A stretch of 64,000 nucleotides of DNA from Streptomyces cellulosae (GTDB taxonomy: Bacteria; Actinomycetota; Actinomycetes; Streptomycetales; Streptomycetaceae): contig BNBH01000011.1 of NCBI GenBank assembly GCA_014655195.1, positions 181,054 through 245,053 of the forward strand. The letters run 5' to 3'. The position numbers and the translations under genes are program-made. Shown one piece after another: positions 34,607-43,383 of this stretch (position 1 is its first letter; every line of letters begins with the position of its first letter). Under the pieces are notes generated by a model. That model saw nothing but the letters and a program-made list of their open reading frames with translations. It did no database searches and was not told the origin of the DNA.

Positions 34607-35080
34607 GTGACGGACCACGAGACCCCCCTCCCGCCGGACGAGCTCGGCCGGCGCCTCACCGAGGTGTACGACCTGGTCGGCCCGCTGTACCGGCGCGCCC
34701 AGCGCAGCGTCGAACGCGGCCTGACGGACGGTGAACTGTCCCTCGGCGTGCGCGCCGTGCTGACGCTGCTGCACCGCAACGGGCCGATGACGGTGCCGCA
34801 GATGGGCAGGGCGCAGGCGATCAGCCGCCAGTTCGTGCAGCGCATGGTGAACGAGGCGGCGGAGCAGGGGCTGGTGGAGAGCATCTCCAACCCGGCCCAT
34901 CGCCGCTCGTCTCTCATCCGCCCGACGGAGAAGGGCGCGGCGGCCATCGGCGAGGTGCTGCGCCGGGAACACGCGCTGCTGCGGGAGACCGGCGGCGGCC
35001 TGACGGACGCCGAGGTGACGGCGTGTCTGCGCGTGCTGGGCGAGCTGCTCAAGGCGCTGGACCACGTCGACGACGACTGA
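34607..35080 (+). CDS. MarR family transcriptional regulator
   Basis: A 157-residue winged helix-turn-helix regulator: RAVLTLLHRNGPMTVPQMGRAQAISRQFVQRMVNEAAEQGLVE is the DNA-binding core, then the wing (NPAHRRSSLIRPTEKG) and C-terminal dimer helices. It starts with GTG. It is divergent from the hydrolase with two matching palindromes between them, so it probably represses both until it binds a small aromatic or lipophilic ligand. Confidence 0.9.
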   Translation: MTDHETPLPPDELGRRLTEVYDLVGPLYRRAQRSVERGLTDGELSLGVRAVLTLLHRNGPMTVPQMGRAQAISRQFVQRMVNEAAEQGLVESISNPAHRRSSLIRPTEKGAAAIGEVLRREHALLRETGGGLTDAEVTACLRVLGELLKALDHVDDD

Positions 35081-35195
35081 CGCGCGCGGCCGGTGCGGCC
35101 CGCCCGGCCGTTCGAGATGCTCCCATCAACGACGTGGGGCCCATGGTGGGGAACCCGTCCGAGAGGGTGATCGAGATGTCCGCGACGTCTCCCCG

Positions 35196-35339
35196 GTGGG
35201 CCGCCACCACACCGCCACGGCCTGGTGGGTGCCGTCCGCCTGGGCGGTGGGCGGCGTCCTGGTGGGGGCGCTCGCCGCCCGGTTCCGCCGTGGACGCCGA
35301 CCCCGGTCGGGGCAACCCGCCCCCGCGGCCCAGGGGTGA
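35196..35339 (+). CDS. possible 47-residue small membrane protein
   Basis: A GTG-started frame reads VGRHHTATAWWVPSAWAVGG, then VLVGALAARF followed by a basic tail RRGRRPRSG and a TGA. One hydrophobic helix followed by positive charges is a plausible small membrane protein. There is no good ribosome site and the start is a guess. It may instead be random open frame in GC-rich DNA; confidence is low. Confidence 0.25.
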   Translation: MGRHHTATAWWVPSAWAVGGVLVGALAARFRRGRRPRSGQPAPAAQG

Positions 35340-35345
35340 CGTCCC

Positions 35346-36509
35346 TCAGCCCTCCCCGCCCGCCATCACCAGCCCGTCCTTCGCCGCGCCCCTGCTGAGC
35401 ACCACGTCGCGGATGCGGTCGCGGACGGCGTGCAGTTCCGCGCCCTGGGCGAGGGCCGCGTTGACGTCGACGACCCGGCCGGCGTCGATGTCGTACAGCT
35501 GGGGCACGAACTCGGCGCGGGTGACCTCCCAGCGGGCGCCGGGGCGGGACGGCGGGGAGAAGGTGAAGCGGGCGACCGTGGACTGGTTGCCGCGCGGGTC
35601 GTGCGCGCCGTCGTGGTTGGTCATCTCGCCGGCGATCTGGTCACCCATCCCGTAGACCACCCAGGTGCCGTTGACCTTCTCGTACGCCTGCGGGACATGG
35701 GCGTGGGTGCCGAGGATCAGGTCGACGTCCGGGCGGTTCCCGCTCTTCGAGGCGGTGAGGGAACGGGCGAGGGAGAGCTGCAGGTCGTCGGGCGCGTCCT
35801 GCCACTCGGTGCCCCAGTGCAGGGAGACCACCACGACGTCCGCCCCGGCCTTGCGGGCGGCCCGGGCGTCGTCGACGATCCGCCGCTCGTCGGTCAGGTT
35901 CACGGCCCAGGGCCGGTCCGGGGGCAGCGGGATGCCGTTGGTGTCGAAGGTGTAGGCGAGGTGCGCGACCCGGGCGCCGCCCGCGTCCAGCAGGGCCGGT
36001 GCGGCGGCCTCCCGCGCGGAGCGTGCCGAGCCGGCGTGGCGCAGGCCCGCCCGGTCCAGGGCGTCGAGGGTGCGGCGGATGCCTTCCTCGCCGTCGTCCA
36101 GGGAGTGGTTGGAGGCGGTGGAGCAGCCGTCGTAACCGGTGGCGGCGAGTCCGGCGGCCACCTCGGGCGGCGACCTGAAGAGGGGGTAGCCGCTGTAGTC
36201 GCCGTCCGCGCCGTAGACCGTCTCCATGTGACACAGCGCCAGGTCCGCTTCGGCGACGACGGGGCGGATGCCGGAAAGCATCGGCCGGAAGTCGTAACCG
36301 GCGCCGCCCGCGTCGAACGCGGCCTGGTCGATGACGGAGGTGTGGGGCAGGACGTCTCCCGAGGCGACCAGGGTGAAGCCGCGGTGGGCCGTCGCCGAGG
36401 GGGCCGGACGCCCCTGCGCCGGCGGTGTGTGGTCGCGGGCCTGGCAGGCGGCGCCCACGGCGAGGACGGCCGTCAGGACGAGGGCCAGCTGTCTGCTGCG
36501 TGCGATCAT
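35346..36509 (-). CDS. CapA family (poly-gamma-glutamate synthesis-type) lipoprotein
   Basis: A 387-residue calcineurin-like metallophosphoesterase-fold protein of the CapA/PgsA family. The lipoprotein signal ends at Cys22 (LAVGAAC). Key motifs are LVASGDVLPHTSV, LCHMETVYG (replacing the usual NLE), CSTASNHSLDDGEEG, VVVSLHWGTEWQ and LILGTHAHVPQ. In Bacillus, CapA proteins help make or export gamma-polyglutamate; in Streptomyces the role is unknown and no capBC genes are here. The ATG at 36509 follows a GGGGTGA; an in-frame GTG sits 3 bases earlier. Confidence 0.87.
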   Translation of the reverse strand: MIARSRQLALVLTAVLAVGAACQARDHTPPAQGRPAPSATAHRGFTLVASGDVLPHTSVIDQAAFDAGGAGYDFRPMLSGIRPVVAEADLALCHMETVYGADGDYSGYPLFRSPPEVAAGLAATGYDGCSTASNHSLDDGEEGIRRTLDALDRAGLRHAGSARSAREAAAPALLDAGGARVAHLAYTFDTNGIPLPPDRPWAVNLTDERRIVDDARAARKAGADVVVVSLHWGTEWQDAPDDLQLSLARSLTASKSGNRPDVDLILGTHAHVPQAYEKVNGTWVVYGMGDQIAGEMTNHDGAHDPRGNQSTVARFTFSPPSRPGARWEVTRAEFVPQLYDIDAGRVVDVNAALAQGAELHAVRDRIRDVVLSRGAAKDGLVMAGGEG

Positions 36510-36623
36510 CACGTCACCCCGCTGTGGTCGTATTTATGGATGAACAGGTAAAAAGCCACATCGCTGCGGGTGGTGCTCCGACACGCTCTTTAGGCCGTCC
36601 GGCGTGCGAGAACGGCCGTCACG

Positions 36624-36647
36624 ACCGTTCGTCGAACCGTTCGTCGA
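36624..36647 (+). repeat. 12-bp exact tandem repeat upstream of the sigma gene
   Basis: ACCGTTCGTCGA occurs twice in direct succession, 74 bases before the sigma-factor start. It may be a binding site for a regulator of the sigma gene. Confidence 0.6.
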
Positions 36648-36720
36648 CGCGATCGACCGTCCGTCGCACACTCCTGCGCACGCCCTGTCCCCCGGCGGCG
36701 GGGTGCGTTGCCATACGGCC

Positions 36721-37266
36721 ATGACGGCCGGAACGACACTCACGAACGGGACCACCGCCGAGCACGAGCTCGCCGCACTCCAGCGGGAGCACGGCCGGCC
36801 CCTCTTCGCGCTGCTGCTCCGGCTCTGCGACGGGGACCGGCAGCGCGCGGAGGACCTGGTCCAGGAGACGCTGGTACGCGCCTGGCAGCACCCCGAGGCC
36901 CTGCGCGCCGAGAACTTCGACTCCGTACGCCCCTGGCTGCTGACCGTGGCGCGACGGCTCGCCATCGACGCTCGCCGGGCCCGGCAGGCGCGGCCCGCCG
37001 AGGTCGGCGACGCCGTGCTGGAGAACGCCCGGGTGATCAGCGACCACGCGGAACGCGCCGCCGCGACGCTCGACGTCCGGGAGGCTGTGAAGACTCTCAC
37101 TCCCGAGCACCGTGAGGTCCTGGTGCTCGTGTACTTCCAGGGGGCGAGTGTGGCGGAAGCCGCGGCAGCCCTCGGAATCCCGCCCGGTACGGTGAAGTCC
37201 CGCGCGTACTACGCGCTGCGCGCCCTGCGCCGGGTGCTTCCGGGCTACGCCTCCGACATGCGGTGA
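36721..37266 (+). CDS. ECF-like RNA polymerase sigma factor
   Basis: A 181-residue sigma-70-family factor with region 2 (LFALLLRLCDGDRQRAEDLVQETLVRAWQHPEAL and RPWLLTVARRLAIDARRARQ) and region 4 (LTPEHREVLVLVYFQGASVAEAAAALGIPPGTVKSRAYYALRALR). It lacks region 3, as ECF factors do. The ATG at 36721 fits the family start. The downstream zinc-finger membrane protein is the likely anti-sigma factor. An unknown protein is encoded between them. Confidence 0.9.
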   Translation: MTAGTTLTNGTTAEHELAALQREHGRPLFALLLRLCDGDRQRAEDLVQETLVRAWQHPEALRAENFDSVRPWLLTVARRLAIDARRARQARPAEVGDAVLENARVISDHAERAAATLDVREAVKTLTPEHREVLVLVYFQGASVAEAAAALGIPPGTVKSRAYYALRALRRVLPGYASDMR

Positions 37267-37307
37267 AACCAACCGTCGGGTCAAACCTCCGTAAAGCGCC
37301 TTGCCGT

Positions 37308-37335
37308 GGAACCCGGTTGGGGATCGGCTGTCCTC
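37308..37335 (+). promoter_or_regulatory. ECF-type promoter candidate
   Basis: GGAACC (37308-37313), 16 bases, then GTCCTC (37330-37335). The GGAAC -35 box and this spacing are the hallmark of ECF-sigma promoters. It lies about 65 bases before the unknown gene at 37400, directly after the sigma gene, consistent with autoregulation of the downstream pair. Confidence 0.5.
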
Positions 37336-37399
37336 ATCCGTGTTCCGGACCGGGATCCGGGCTCGGGCGACGCGCACGCACCGGAGGAGGCAGGAAGGG

Positions 37400-37912
37400 A
37401 TGCTGCACAGAGGTCGAGAGAGCACGGGCGGCGACGGCGAACCCGTCGTCCCCATGGCCTGGTTCTACGCCGAGTACATCGCGGACGAGCTGCTGCGCAC
37501 CGGCGACCTCATGCCGCCGACGTCCGTGGAGTTCCGGGCCGGCCGGGACGCGCTGGCGCTGACCGTCTTCCTGTCCGACACCGACGGCGAGCTGTCCGGC
37601 ATCCGGGTCATCACCCAGCTGGAGACCTGGCTGTCGCTGACCGCCTACGACCAGCCGTGGCAGGAGTGGGTGCAGGATCGGCTGGACGACCTGGCCGCGG
37701 ACGCCGCCGCCTCCGGCACGGGCGGCCCCGGCCCGGACCTGGAGCTGGCCGTGGAGGCCTGGCGGTGGCTGCGGGAGACGGAGCTGCTGGCCCCGGACCT
37801 GAACGCGGTGCCGGGCGGCGCGGCGGCCGGCGAGGACGAGGGACCGAAGGTGTGGACGCCGGCGTGGCAGCTCGGACTGCCGCTCGGGCACCTCGCCATC
37901 CACCTGTTCTAG
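37400..37912 (+). CDS. protein of unknown function between sigma and anti-sigma genes
   Basis: A 170-residue acidic protein without membrane segments. Conserved-looking segments are PMAWFYAEYIADELLRTGDLMPPTSVEFRAGRDALALTVFL, WLSLTAYDQPWQEWVQDRLDDLAADA, and the ending KVWTPAWQLGLPLGHLAIHLF. I do not recognise the family. The start is the ATG at 37400 with GGAGGAGG and GGAAGGG before it. Its place between a sigma factor and a zinc-finger anti-sigma factor, behind a possible ECF promoter, suggests a regulatory or target role. Confidence 0.75.
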   Translation: MLHRGRESTGGDGEPVVPMAWFYAEYIADELLRTGDLMPPTSVEFRAGRDALALTVFLSDTDGELSGIRVITQLETWLSLTAYDQPWQEWVQDRLDDLAADAAASGTGGPGPDLELAVEAWRWLRETELLAPDLNAVPGGAAAGEDEGPKVWTPAWQLGLPLGHLAIHLF

Positions 37913-38085
37913 ATACCGTTCCGGCCAGTTCCGAGGTCCGCGGAAAATCCGACCAATCCGCGGGCCCGAGGTCTCCGAATCCTTAGGTCACGATTCGGTG
38001 CGCCGCTGAGTCATCCGGCTGCCTGGTGCGTACCGGTGGGAGCAAGGAGTGACCCCACCCGCACCCAAAGGCACGAGGATTCGGC

Positions 38086-38742
38086 ATGCAGTCCCTGGAG
38101 AGGCATCGCGACGTCGGCGCCTACGCGCTCGGCGTGCTGGACGAGGCGGAGGCGTTCCGCTTCGAGGACCACCTCATGGAATGCCCCAGCTGCGCCGTCC
38201 AGGTGACCGAGTTCGGCCCCGCGACACGCCAGTTGATGCTCTACCGCAGCGCCACCCCGCGCACCGTGCATCCGACGGCGCAGCCCTCGCCGCGGATGCT
38301 GGACCGTCTGGTCGCCCAGGTGTCCGCCCGGCGGCGCGTCGGACGGCGCCGGATGCTGCTGGCGCTGGCCGCGTCCGTGGTGCTGGCGGTGTCCGCCCCG
38401 GCGGTGACGGTGGTGACGCGGGGCGACGACGGGCCGCGCCCGCTGACCGTGGAGGCGACCGACGAGCGGTCCGGGGTGTGGGCCGAGGTGCGGATCGAGG
38501 ACCGCGACTGGGGCAGCAGCGTGGAGCTGCGGGTGAAGGACGCGGCGGGACCGCGCGACTGCGTCCTGGTGGGGATCGGCCGCGACGGCTCCGAGAACGT
38601 CATGACGAACTGGGCCGTGCCCCGGCACGACGCCCGCCCCAACACCGTCCCGGGCGGCTCGGCGATGCGCTCCGACCAGTTCGAGCGGTACGAGGTGCGC
38701 TCGATGGAGGGCGAGACGCTGGTGGTGCTGCGGCCACGCTGA
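38086..38742 (+). CDS. zinc-finger anti-sigma factor, membrane-anchored
   Basis: A 218-residue protein. The N-terminal ZAS-type domain contains FEDHLMECPSC, giving the H-x3-C-x2-C zinc motif at about residues 28-36. A single membrane helix follows (RRRMLLALAASVVLAVSAPAVTVV, about 84-108), then an extracytoplasmic RskA-like domain. Such proteins hold an ECF sigma at the membrane until a signal releases it. It is the third gene after the sigma factor on the same strand. Confidence 0.88.
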   Translation: MQSLERHRDVGAYALGVLDEAEAFRFEDHLMECPSCAVQVTEFGPATRQLMLYRSATPRTVHPTAQPSPRMLDRLVAQVSARRRVGRRRMLLALAASVVLAVSAPAVTVVTRGDDGPRPLTVEATDERSGVWAEVRIEDRDWGSSVELRVKDAAGPRDCVLVGIGRDGSENVMTNWAVPRHDARPNTVPGGSAMRSDQFERYEVRSMEGETLVVLRPR

Positions 38743-38760
38743 CACGCCCGCCGCGAGGGC

Positions 38761-39624
38761 TCATTTCAGCAGCCGGGACAGCCTCCGGTCGGCCAGCGGC
38801 TTGCCGCCCGTCTGGCAGGTGGGGCAGTACTGCAGCGAGGAGTCGCTGAACGACACCTCCCGGATGGTGTCCCCGCACACCGGGCAGGGCTCGCCGGTGC
38901 GGCCGTGCACCCGCAGGCCGGTCTTCTTCTCCGCCTTCAGCCGCCCGGCCGCCAGCCCGCGTGAGCGTTCCACGGCCCCGGTGAGGGTGGTGCGCAGCGC
39001 CTCGTACAGCCGGGCCGTCTCCTCCGGGGTGAGCGAGGAGGCCAGCTTGAACGGGGACATGCGGGCGGCGTGCAGGATCTCGTCGCTGTAGGCGTTGCCG
39101 ACGCCCGCGATCAGGCTCTGGTCGCGCAGGGCGCCCTTGAGCCGGCGGCGCTCCCCGGAGAGCAGCTCCGCCAGGCGCGCCTCGTCGAAGTCGTCGGCCA
39201 GCGGGTCGGGACCGAGCCGCGCGATGCCCGGGACCTCCGCCGGGTCCGCCACCACGTACACGGCGAGCCGTTTCTGGGTGCCGGCCTCCGTGAGGTCGAA
39301 CCCGGCTCCCGTCTCCAGGGCGACGCGCAGCGCCAGCGGGCCCTTGCCGGGGCGCGGCACGCCGCTGGGCAGCGGGTCCTTCCAGTGCAGCCAGCCCGCG
39401 CGCGCCAGATGGGTGACGAGGTGCGGGCCGCCGTCCGTGGCCAGCGCGAGGAACTTGCCGTACCGCCGCACGGCGGTGACCTCGCGGCCCTCGAAGGCGG
39501 TGAGCGGCGGGTCGTAGGTCTTCAGGACGCTGATCGCCACGGGCAGCGCCCGGACGATCTCGTGGCCGGTCAGGTGCTCGGTGAGGAAGTCCTTGAGCGC
39601 CTCGACCTCGGGGAGTTCCGGCAT
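38761..39624 (-). CDS. Fpg/Nei family DNA glycosylase
   Basis: A 287-residue base-excision repair enzyme. The N-terminus MPELPEVEAL gives catalytic Pro2 and Glu3. The conserved Lys is in VRRYGKFLALA, and the helix-two-turn-helix is DQSLIAGVGNAYSDEILHAARMSPF. The zinc finger CPVCG ... CPTCQTGGK is complete. The first Met and full domain set show it is intact. The Nei-like sequence means its preference for oxidised purines or pyrimidines is not fixed from sequence. It converges with the anti-sigma gene, 18 bases apart. Confidence 0.92.
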   Translation of the reverse strand: MPELPEVEALKDFLTEHLTGHEIVRALPVAISVLKTYDPPLTAFEGREVTAVRRYGKFLALATDGGPHLVTHLARAGWLHWKDPLPSGVPRPGKGPLALRVALETGAGFDLTEAGTQKRLAVYVVADPAEVPGIARLGPDPLADDFDEARLAELLSGERRRLKGALRDQSLIAGVGNAYSDEILHAARMSPFKLASSLTPEETARLYEALRTTLTGAVERSRGLAAGRLKAEKKTGLRVHGRTGEPCPVCGDTIREVSFSDSSLQYCPTCQTGGKPLADRRLSRLLK

Positions 39625-39655
39625 GCGACAAGGGTGCCACCGGCGGCGGGTGTTC

Positions 39656-41791
39656 TCAGCCCGTGCCGGGCTTCTGGCCCGTGGCCGGTTCCGGGTCCTT
39701 CTCGACCACGAACTCGCTCCACACGCACTTGCCGCCGCCGCGCGCCTCCACGCCCCACAGGTCGGTGAGCGTCTCCACCAGCAGCAGGCCCCGGCCGGAG
39801 ACTCCGCCCGCCCCGGCCTCCCGGCGGCGGGGCAGGGCGCTGGAGGAGTCCTCGACCTCGACGCGCAGCCGCCGGTCGGCGCCGTCGAGCACCCGGAGGG
39901 TGACCTCGGCGGACCCCTCGGTGTGCATCAGCACGTTGGTGATCATCTCGTCGGCGACCAGTTCGATCTCGTCGGCCCGGTCCCGGGCGCCCCACGCGGC
40001 GGCCGCGGTGCGGATCATGCGCCGGGTGTCGGACAGCGCCTCCGGGTCGCCGGGCGGCACCAGCTGCTTGAGCCGGCCGCCGGAGCGGGGGCCCTCCGGT
40101 TCGCGGCGGCGCAGCAGGAGCAGCGCCACGTCGTCGTCGCCGCCGCGCTCGTCGGCCACGTCGATCAGCCGGTCGGCCAGGTCCCGTACGCCGTCGGGGC
40201 CGACGGCGATCAGCGCGGCGAGGGTCTCCACGCCGTCGTCGAGGTCCGCGCCGGGCTGCTCGACCAGGCCGTCGGTGCACAGCACCAGCGTCTCCCCCGG
40301 CTCCAGCTCGATCCGCCCCACCGGGTAGTCGAGGCCGCCGAACTCGGCGGACAGGCCGAGCGGCAGCCCGCCCGGCACGGGGACCCGGCGGCAGGAGCCG
40401 TCGGCGCGCCGCACCATCGGGTCGATGTGGCCCGCGCGGACCGCCTGGATGACGCCGGTGGACAGGTCGACCTCGGCGTAGAGGCAGGTCGCGGAGCGGT
40501 CGGTGTCGAGTTCGTGCAGGAAGACGGAGGCGCGGGCCATGACGGTGGAGGGCGTGTGGCCCTCGGCGGCGTAGGCGCGCAGCACGATGCGGAGCTGGCC
40601 CATGACGGCGGCGGCGTGCGTGTCGTGGCCCTGGACGTCGCCGATGACGGCGCCGACCCGGCTGCCGCCCGCGGTGCCGCCGGGCAGCGGGATCAGGTCG
40701 TACCAGTCGCCGCCGATGTCCCGGCCGAAGGCGCCGCCGAAGGTGGCGGCGCGGTAGCGGACCGCGAGGTCGGCGCCGGGCACGCTGGGAATGGTGCGGG
40801 GCAGCATGGCCTGCTGGAGCCCCTGCGCGAGGTCCATCTCCTGCTCGTAGAACATCGCCCGCTGCAGGCTCTGGGAGATGCTGCTGCCGAGCGCCACCAG
40901 GATGTTGCGCTCCTCGGCGGTGAAGCCGCGCCGGTCGCTGTAGAGCAGGCCCATCGCGCCGATCGGCCGGGCCTGCACGATGAGCGGCAGATAGGCGGCC
41001 GAGGTGATGTTCAGCCCGGTGATGCCCCGCCACAGCTCGGGGTAGCGCTCGGCGAACTCCTCCGGGGACTCGATGAAGCGGGGGCTGAGGGTGCGGACCG
41101 CCTCGCTCATCGGGTACCGCTCGTCGATCCCGGTGAGTTCGGTGCCGGGCACGAAGCTGCCCGCGGGGCCTTCCGCGATGAGCCGGATGCGGCCGGCCTC
41201 GACCAGTCCCATCACCAGGCTGGTCGCGCCCAGATGGGTGAGGCCGTGGGTGTCCTTGAGGACGTCGATGACGTCCTGCACGGTCCGGGCGTGGGCGAGC
41301 GCGGCGGTGGTCAGCTGGACCACGTTGGTCTGCTGGCGGCGGAGGTCCTCCTGGAGGGCCTGGTCGCGCCGGTCGCCGCTCTCGCGCAGTTCCTGGGTGG
41401 CGTCGCGGACGATGCCGATGATCCGGTGCGGCCGGCCGTCCTTGTCCCGCCGGATGTAGCCCTGGGTGTGGGTCCAGCGCAGGGAGCCGTCGCGGCAGCG
41501 GATGCGGAAGTAGGCGCCGTAGTTCTCCTGGCCGGAGTTGAGGGCGCGGGCCACCACGGCGTCCAGCCGCCGCGCCTCCGCGGGCGGGACGCGGACGGCG
41601 AGGGTCTCCGGCCGGTCGTCGTACTCGTCGGGGCGCACGTCGAAGATCTCGTGCGCCCGGGCGTCCATCTGCATCACCCCGGCGTCCAGGTCCCAGTCGA
41701 AACTGCCCATGCGGTTGAGCGCCAGGATCGGATCCGGGTGTTCCGGCCAGTCGTCCGGGAGTGACACGGGGCTCGCTCCCCGATCAGCCAT
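39656..41791 (-). CDS. PAS-GAF-SpoIIE phosphatase with HATPase domain
   Basis: A 711-residue signalling protein. It contains a PAS/PAC domain (about 20-140), a GAF domain (about 150-310), a PP2C-type SpoIIE phosphatase (about 320-560) and a C-terminal anti-sigma-type HATPase (about 580-690, DEIELVADEMITNVLMHTEG, GRGLLLVETLTDLWGVE). The phosphatase metal motifs are GGDWYDLI, GDVQGHD and DDDVALLLL. Such proteins dephosphorylate anti-anti-sigma factors and may also act as their kinase, so one chain could hold both activities. The ATG at 41791 follows AAGGTGG; the frame extends upstream without homology. Confidence 0.92.
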   Translation of the reverse strand: MADRGASPVSLPDDWPEHPDPILALNRMGSFDWDLDAGVMQMDARAHEIFDVRPDEYDDRPETLAVRVPPAEARRLDAVVARALNSGQENYGAYFRIRCRDGSLRWTHTQGYIRRDKDGRPHRIIGIVRDATQELRESGDRRDQALQEDLRRQQTNVVQLTTAALAHARTVQDVIDVLKDTHGLTHLGATSLVMGLVEAGRIRLIAEGPAGSFVPGTELTGIDERYPMSEAVRTLSPRFIESPEEFAERYPELWRGITGLNITSAAYLPLIVQARPIGAMGLLYSDRRGFTAEERNILVALGSSISQSLQRAMFYEQEMDLAQGLQQAMLPRTIPSVPGADLAVRYRAATFGGAFGRDIGGDWYDLIPLPGGTAGGSRVGAVIGDVQGHDTHAAAVMGQLRIVLRAYAAEGHTPSTVMARASVFLHELDTDRSATCLYAEVDLSTGVIQAVRAGHIDPMVRRADGSCRRVPVPGGLPLGLSAEFGGLDYPVGRIELEPGETLVLCTDGLVEQPGADLDDGVETLAALIAVGPDGVRDLADRLIDVADERGGDDDVALLLLRRREPEGPRSGGRLKQLVPPGDPEALSDTRRMIRTAAAAWGARDRADEIELVADEMITNVLMHTEGSAEVTLRVLDGADRRLRVEVEDSSSALPRRREAGAGGVSGRGLLLVETLTDLWGVEARGGGKCVWSEFVVEKDPEPATGQKPGTG

Positions 41792-41957
41792 GGGGCCACC
41801 TTGCCAGGAATCGGGTGATTCTTCGACCGCTGGGTCACCTGGGGACACGGGTATCCCGGGGCGCCGGGTGGTACACGGGTAGTCACAGGGAGTAGGGCGA
41901 CACACGGAGCCCGGAAGCACCGGTCCGGCGGGCCGGCGCGGGACGGAGGGTGCGGCG

Positions 41958-43379
41958 GTGGAGTGGTTCGGCGCGACCGAGTACTGGACGAGCCGGCTGG
42001 TGTTCCAGAAGGGGCTGGCCGCGCTGTACCTGGTCGCGTTCCTGGCCGCGGCGCTGCAGTTCCGCGCGCTGATCGGGGAGCGGGGCATGCTGCCGGTGCC
42101 GCGCTTCGTGGCGCGGGTGCCGGTGCGGCGCTCCCCCAGCCTGTTCCACCTGCACTACTCGGACCGGTTCTTCGCCGGGTGCGCGTGGGCGGGGTGCGCG
42201 GTGGCGGCGGCGCTGCTCGCGGGGGTGGACACGCTGGTGCCGCTGTGGGCGGCGATGCTGCTGTGGCTGGTGCCGTGGGGCCTGTATCTGTCGATCGTGA
42301 ACGTGGGGCAGACCTGGTACGCGTTCGGCTGGGAGTCGCTGCTGCTGGAGGTGGGGTTTCTCGGGGTGTTCCTCGGCAACGACGAGGTGGCGCCGCCGGT
42401 CGTGGTGCTGTTCCTGCTGCGGTGGGTGCTGTTCCGGGTGGAGTTCGGCGCCGGGCTGATCAAGGTGCGCGGCGACGAGTGCTGGCGCCGCCTCACCTGT
42501 CTGTACTTCCATCACGAGACCCAGCCGATGCCGGGCCCGCTGAGCTGGTTCTTCCACCACCTCCCGAAGCCGCTGCACCGGGCCGAGGCGGCGGCGAACC
42601 ATGTGACGCAGCTGGTGGTGCCGTTCCTGCTGTTCGCGCCGCAGCCGGTCGCGTCGGTGGCGGCCGCGCTGATGATCGTCACCCAGCTGTGGCTGGTGCT
42701 GTCCGGGAACTTCGCCTGGCTGAACTGGATCACGATCGTGCTGGCGCTCCCCGCCGTGGCCTGGCCGTCCGACCCGCCGCCGGTGGGCGACGCCCCGCTC
42801 TGGTACGTGGTGGTCGTGCTCGCGGTGTCCGCGCTGCTGCTCGCGCTGAGTTACGCGCCGGTGCGCAACATGCTCTCGCGGCGCCAGGTGATGAACCGGT
42901 CCTTCGATCCGCTGCACCTGGTGAACACCTACGGGGCGTTCGGCACGGTGGGCCGGGTGCGGCACGAGGTGGTGCTGGAGGGCACGGCGGACGAGGTGCC
43001 CCGGGAGGACTCCGACTGGCGGGAGTACGAGTTCAAGGGCAAGCCGGGCGACCCGAAGCGCTGGCCGCGCCAGTACGCCCCGTACCACCTGCGGCTGGAC
43101 TGGCTGATGTGGTTCGCCGCGCTGTCCCCCGCCTACGCGAGCCCGTGGTTCGGGGGCCTGGTGGAGCGGCTTCTGGAGAACGACCCCGACACCCTCCGCC
43201 TGCTCCGCCGCTCCCCCTTCCCCGCGGACGCCCCGCCCCGCCACATCCGCGCCCGTCTGTTCCGCTACCGCTTCACCACCTGGCGGGAACTGCGCGAGAC
43301 GGGCGCCTGCTGGGAGCGGACGTACGTCCGTGAGTTCCTGCCCCCGACGCGGCTGGCGGGGAGCGCGCGGAAGCCGTAG
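41958..43379 (+). CDS. lipase maturation factor family protein
   Basis: A 473-residue membrane protein with about six helices in the first 300 residues and a soluble C-terminal region. The segments QTWYAFGWESLLLEVGFLGVFLG, FRVEFGAGLIKVRGDECWRRLTCLYFHHETQPMPGPLSW and WREYEFKGKPGDPKRWPRQYAPYHLRLDWLMW are hallmarks of vertebrate LMF1/LMF2 homologues. In animals these help lipases fold in the ER. The bacterial role is unknown. GTG start with GGAGGG upstream. Confidence 0.88.
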   Translation: MEWFGATEYWTSRLVFQKGLAALYLVAFLAAALQFRALIGERGMLPVPRFVARVPVRRSPSLFHLHYSDRFFAGCAWAGCAVAAALLAGVDTLVPLWAAMLLWLVPWGLYLSIVNVGQTWYAFGWESLLLEVGFLGVFLGNDEVAPPVVVLFLLRWVLFRVEFGAGLIKVRGDECWRRLTCLYFHHETQPMPGPLSWFFHHLPKPLHRAEAAANHVTQLVVPFLLFAPQPVASVAAALMIVTQLWLVLSGNFAWLNWITIVLALPAVAWPSDPPPVGDAPLWYVVVVLAVSALLLALSYAPVRNMLSRRQVMNRSFDPLHLVNTYGAFGTVGRVRHEVVLEGTADEVPREDSDWREYEFKGKPGDPKRWPRQYAPYHLRLDWLMWFAALSPAYASPWFGGLVERLLENDPDTLRLLRRSPFPADAPPRHIRARLFRYRFTTWRELRETGACWERTYVREFLPPTRLAGSARKP

Positions 43380-43383
43380 ACGC

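Noticed and set aside
35049..35315. 88-codon minus-strand frame after the MarR gene
   Set aside because: Pro/Arg/Gly-rich with no start signal; overlaps the MarR end.
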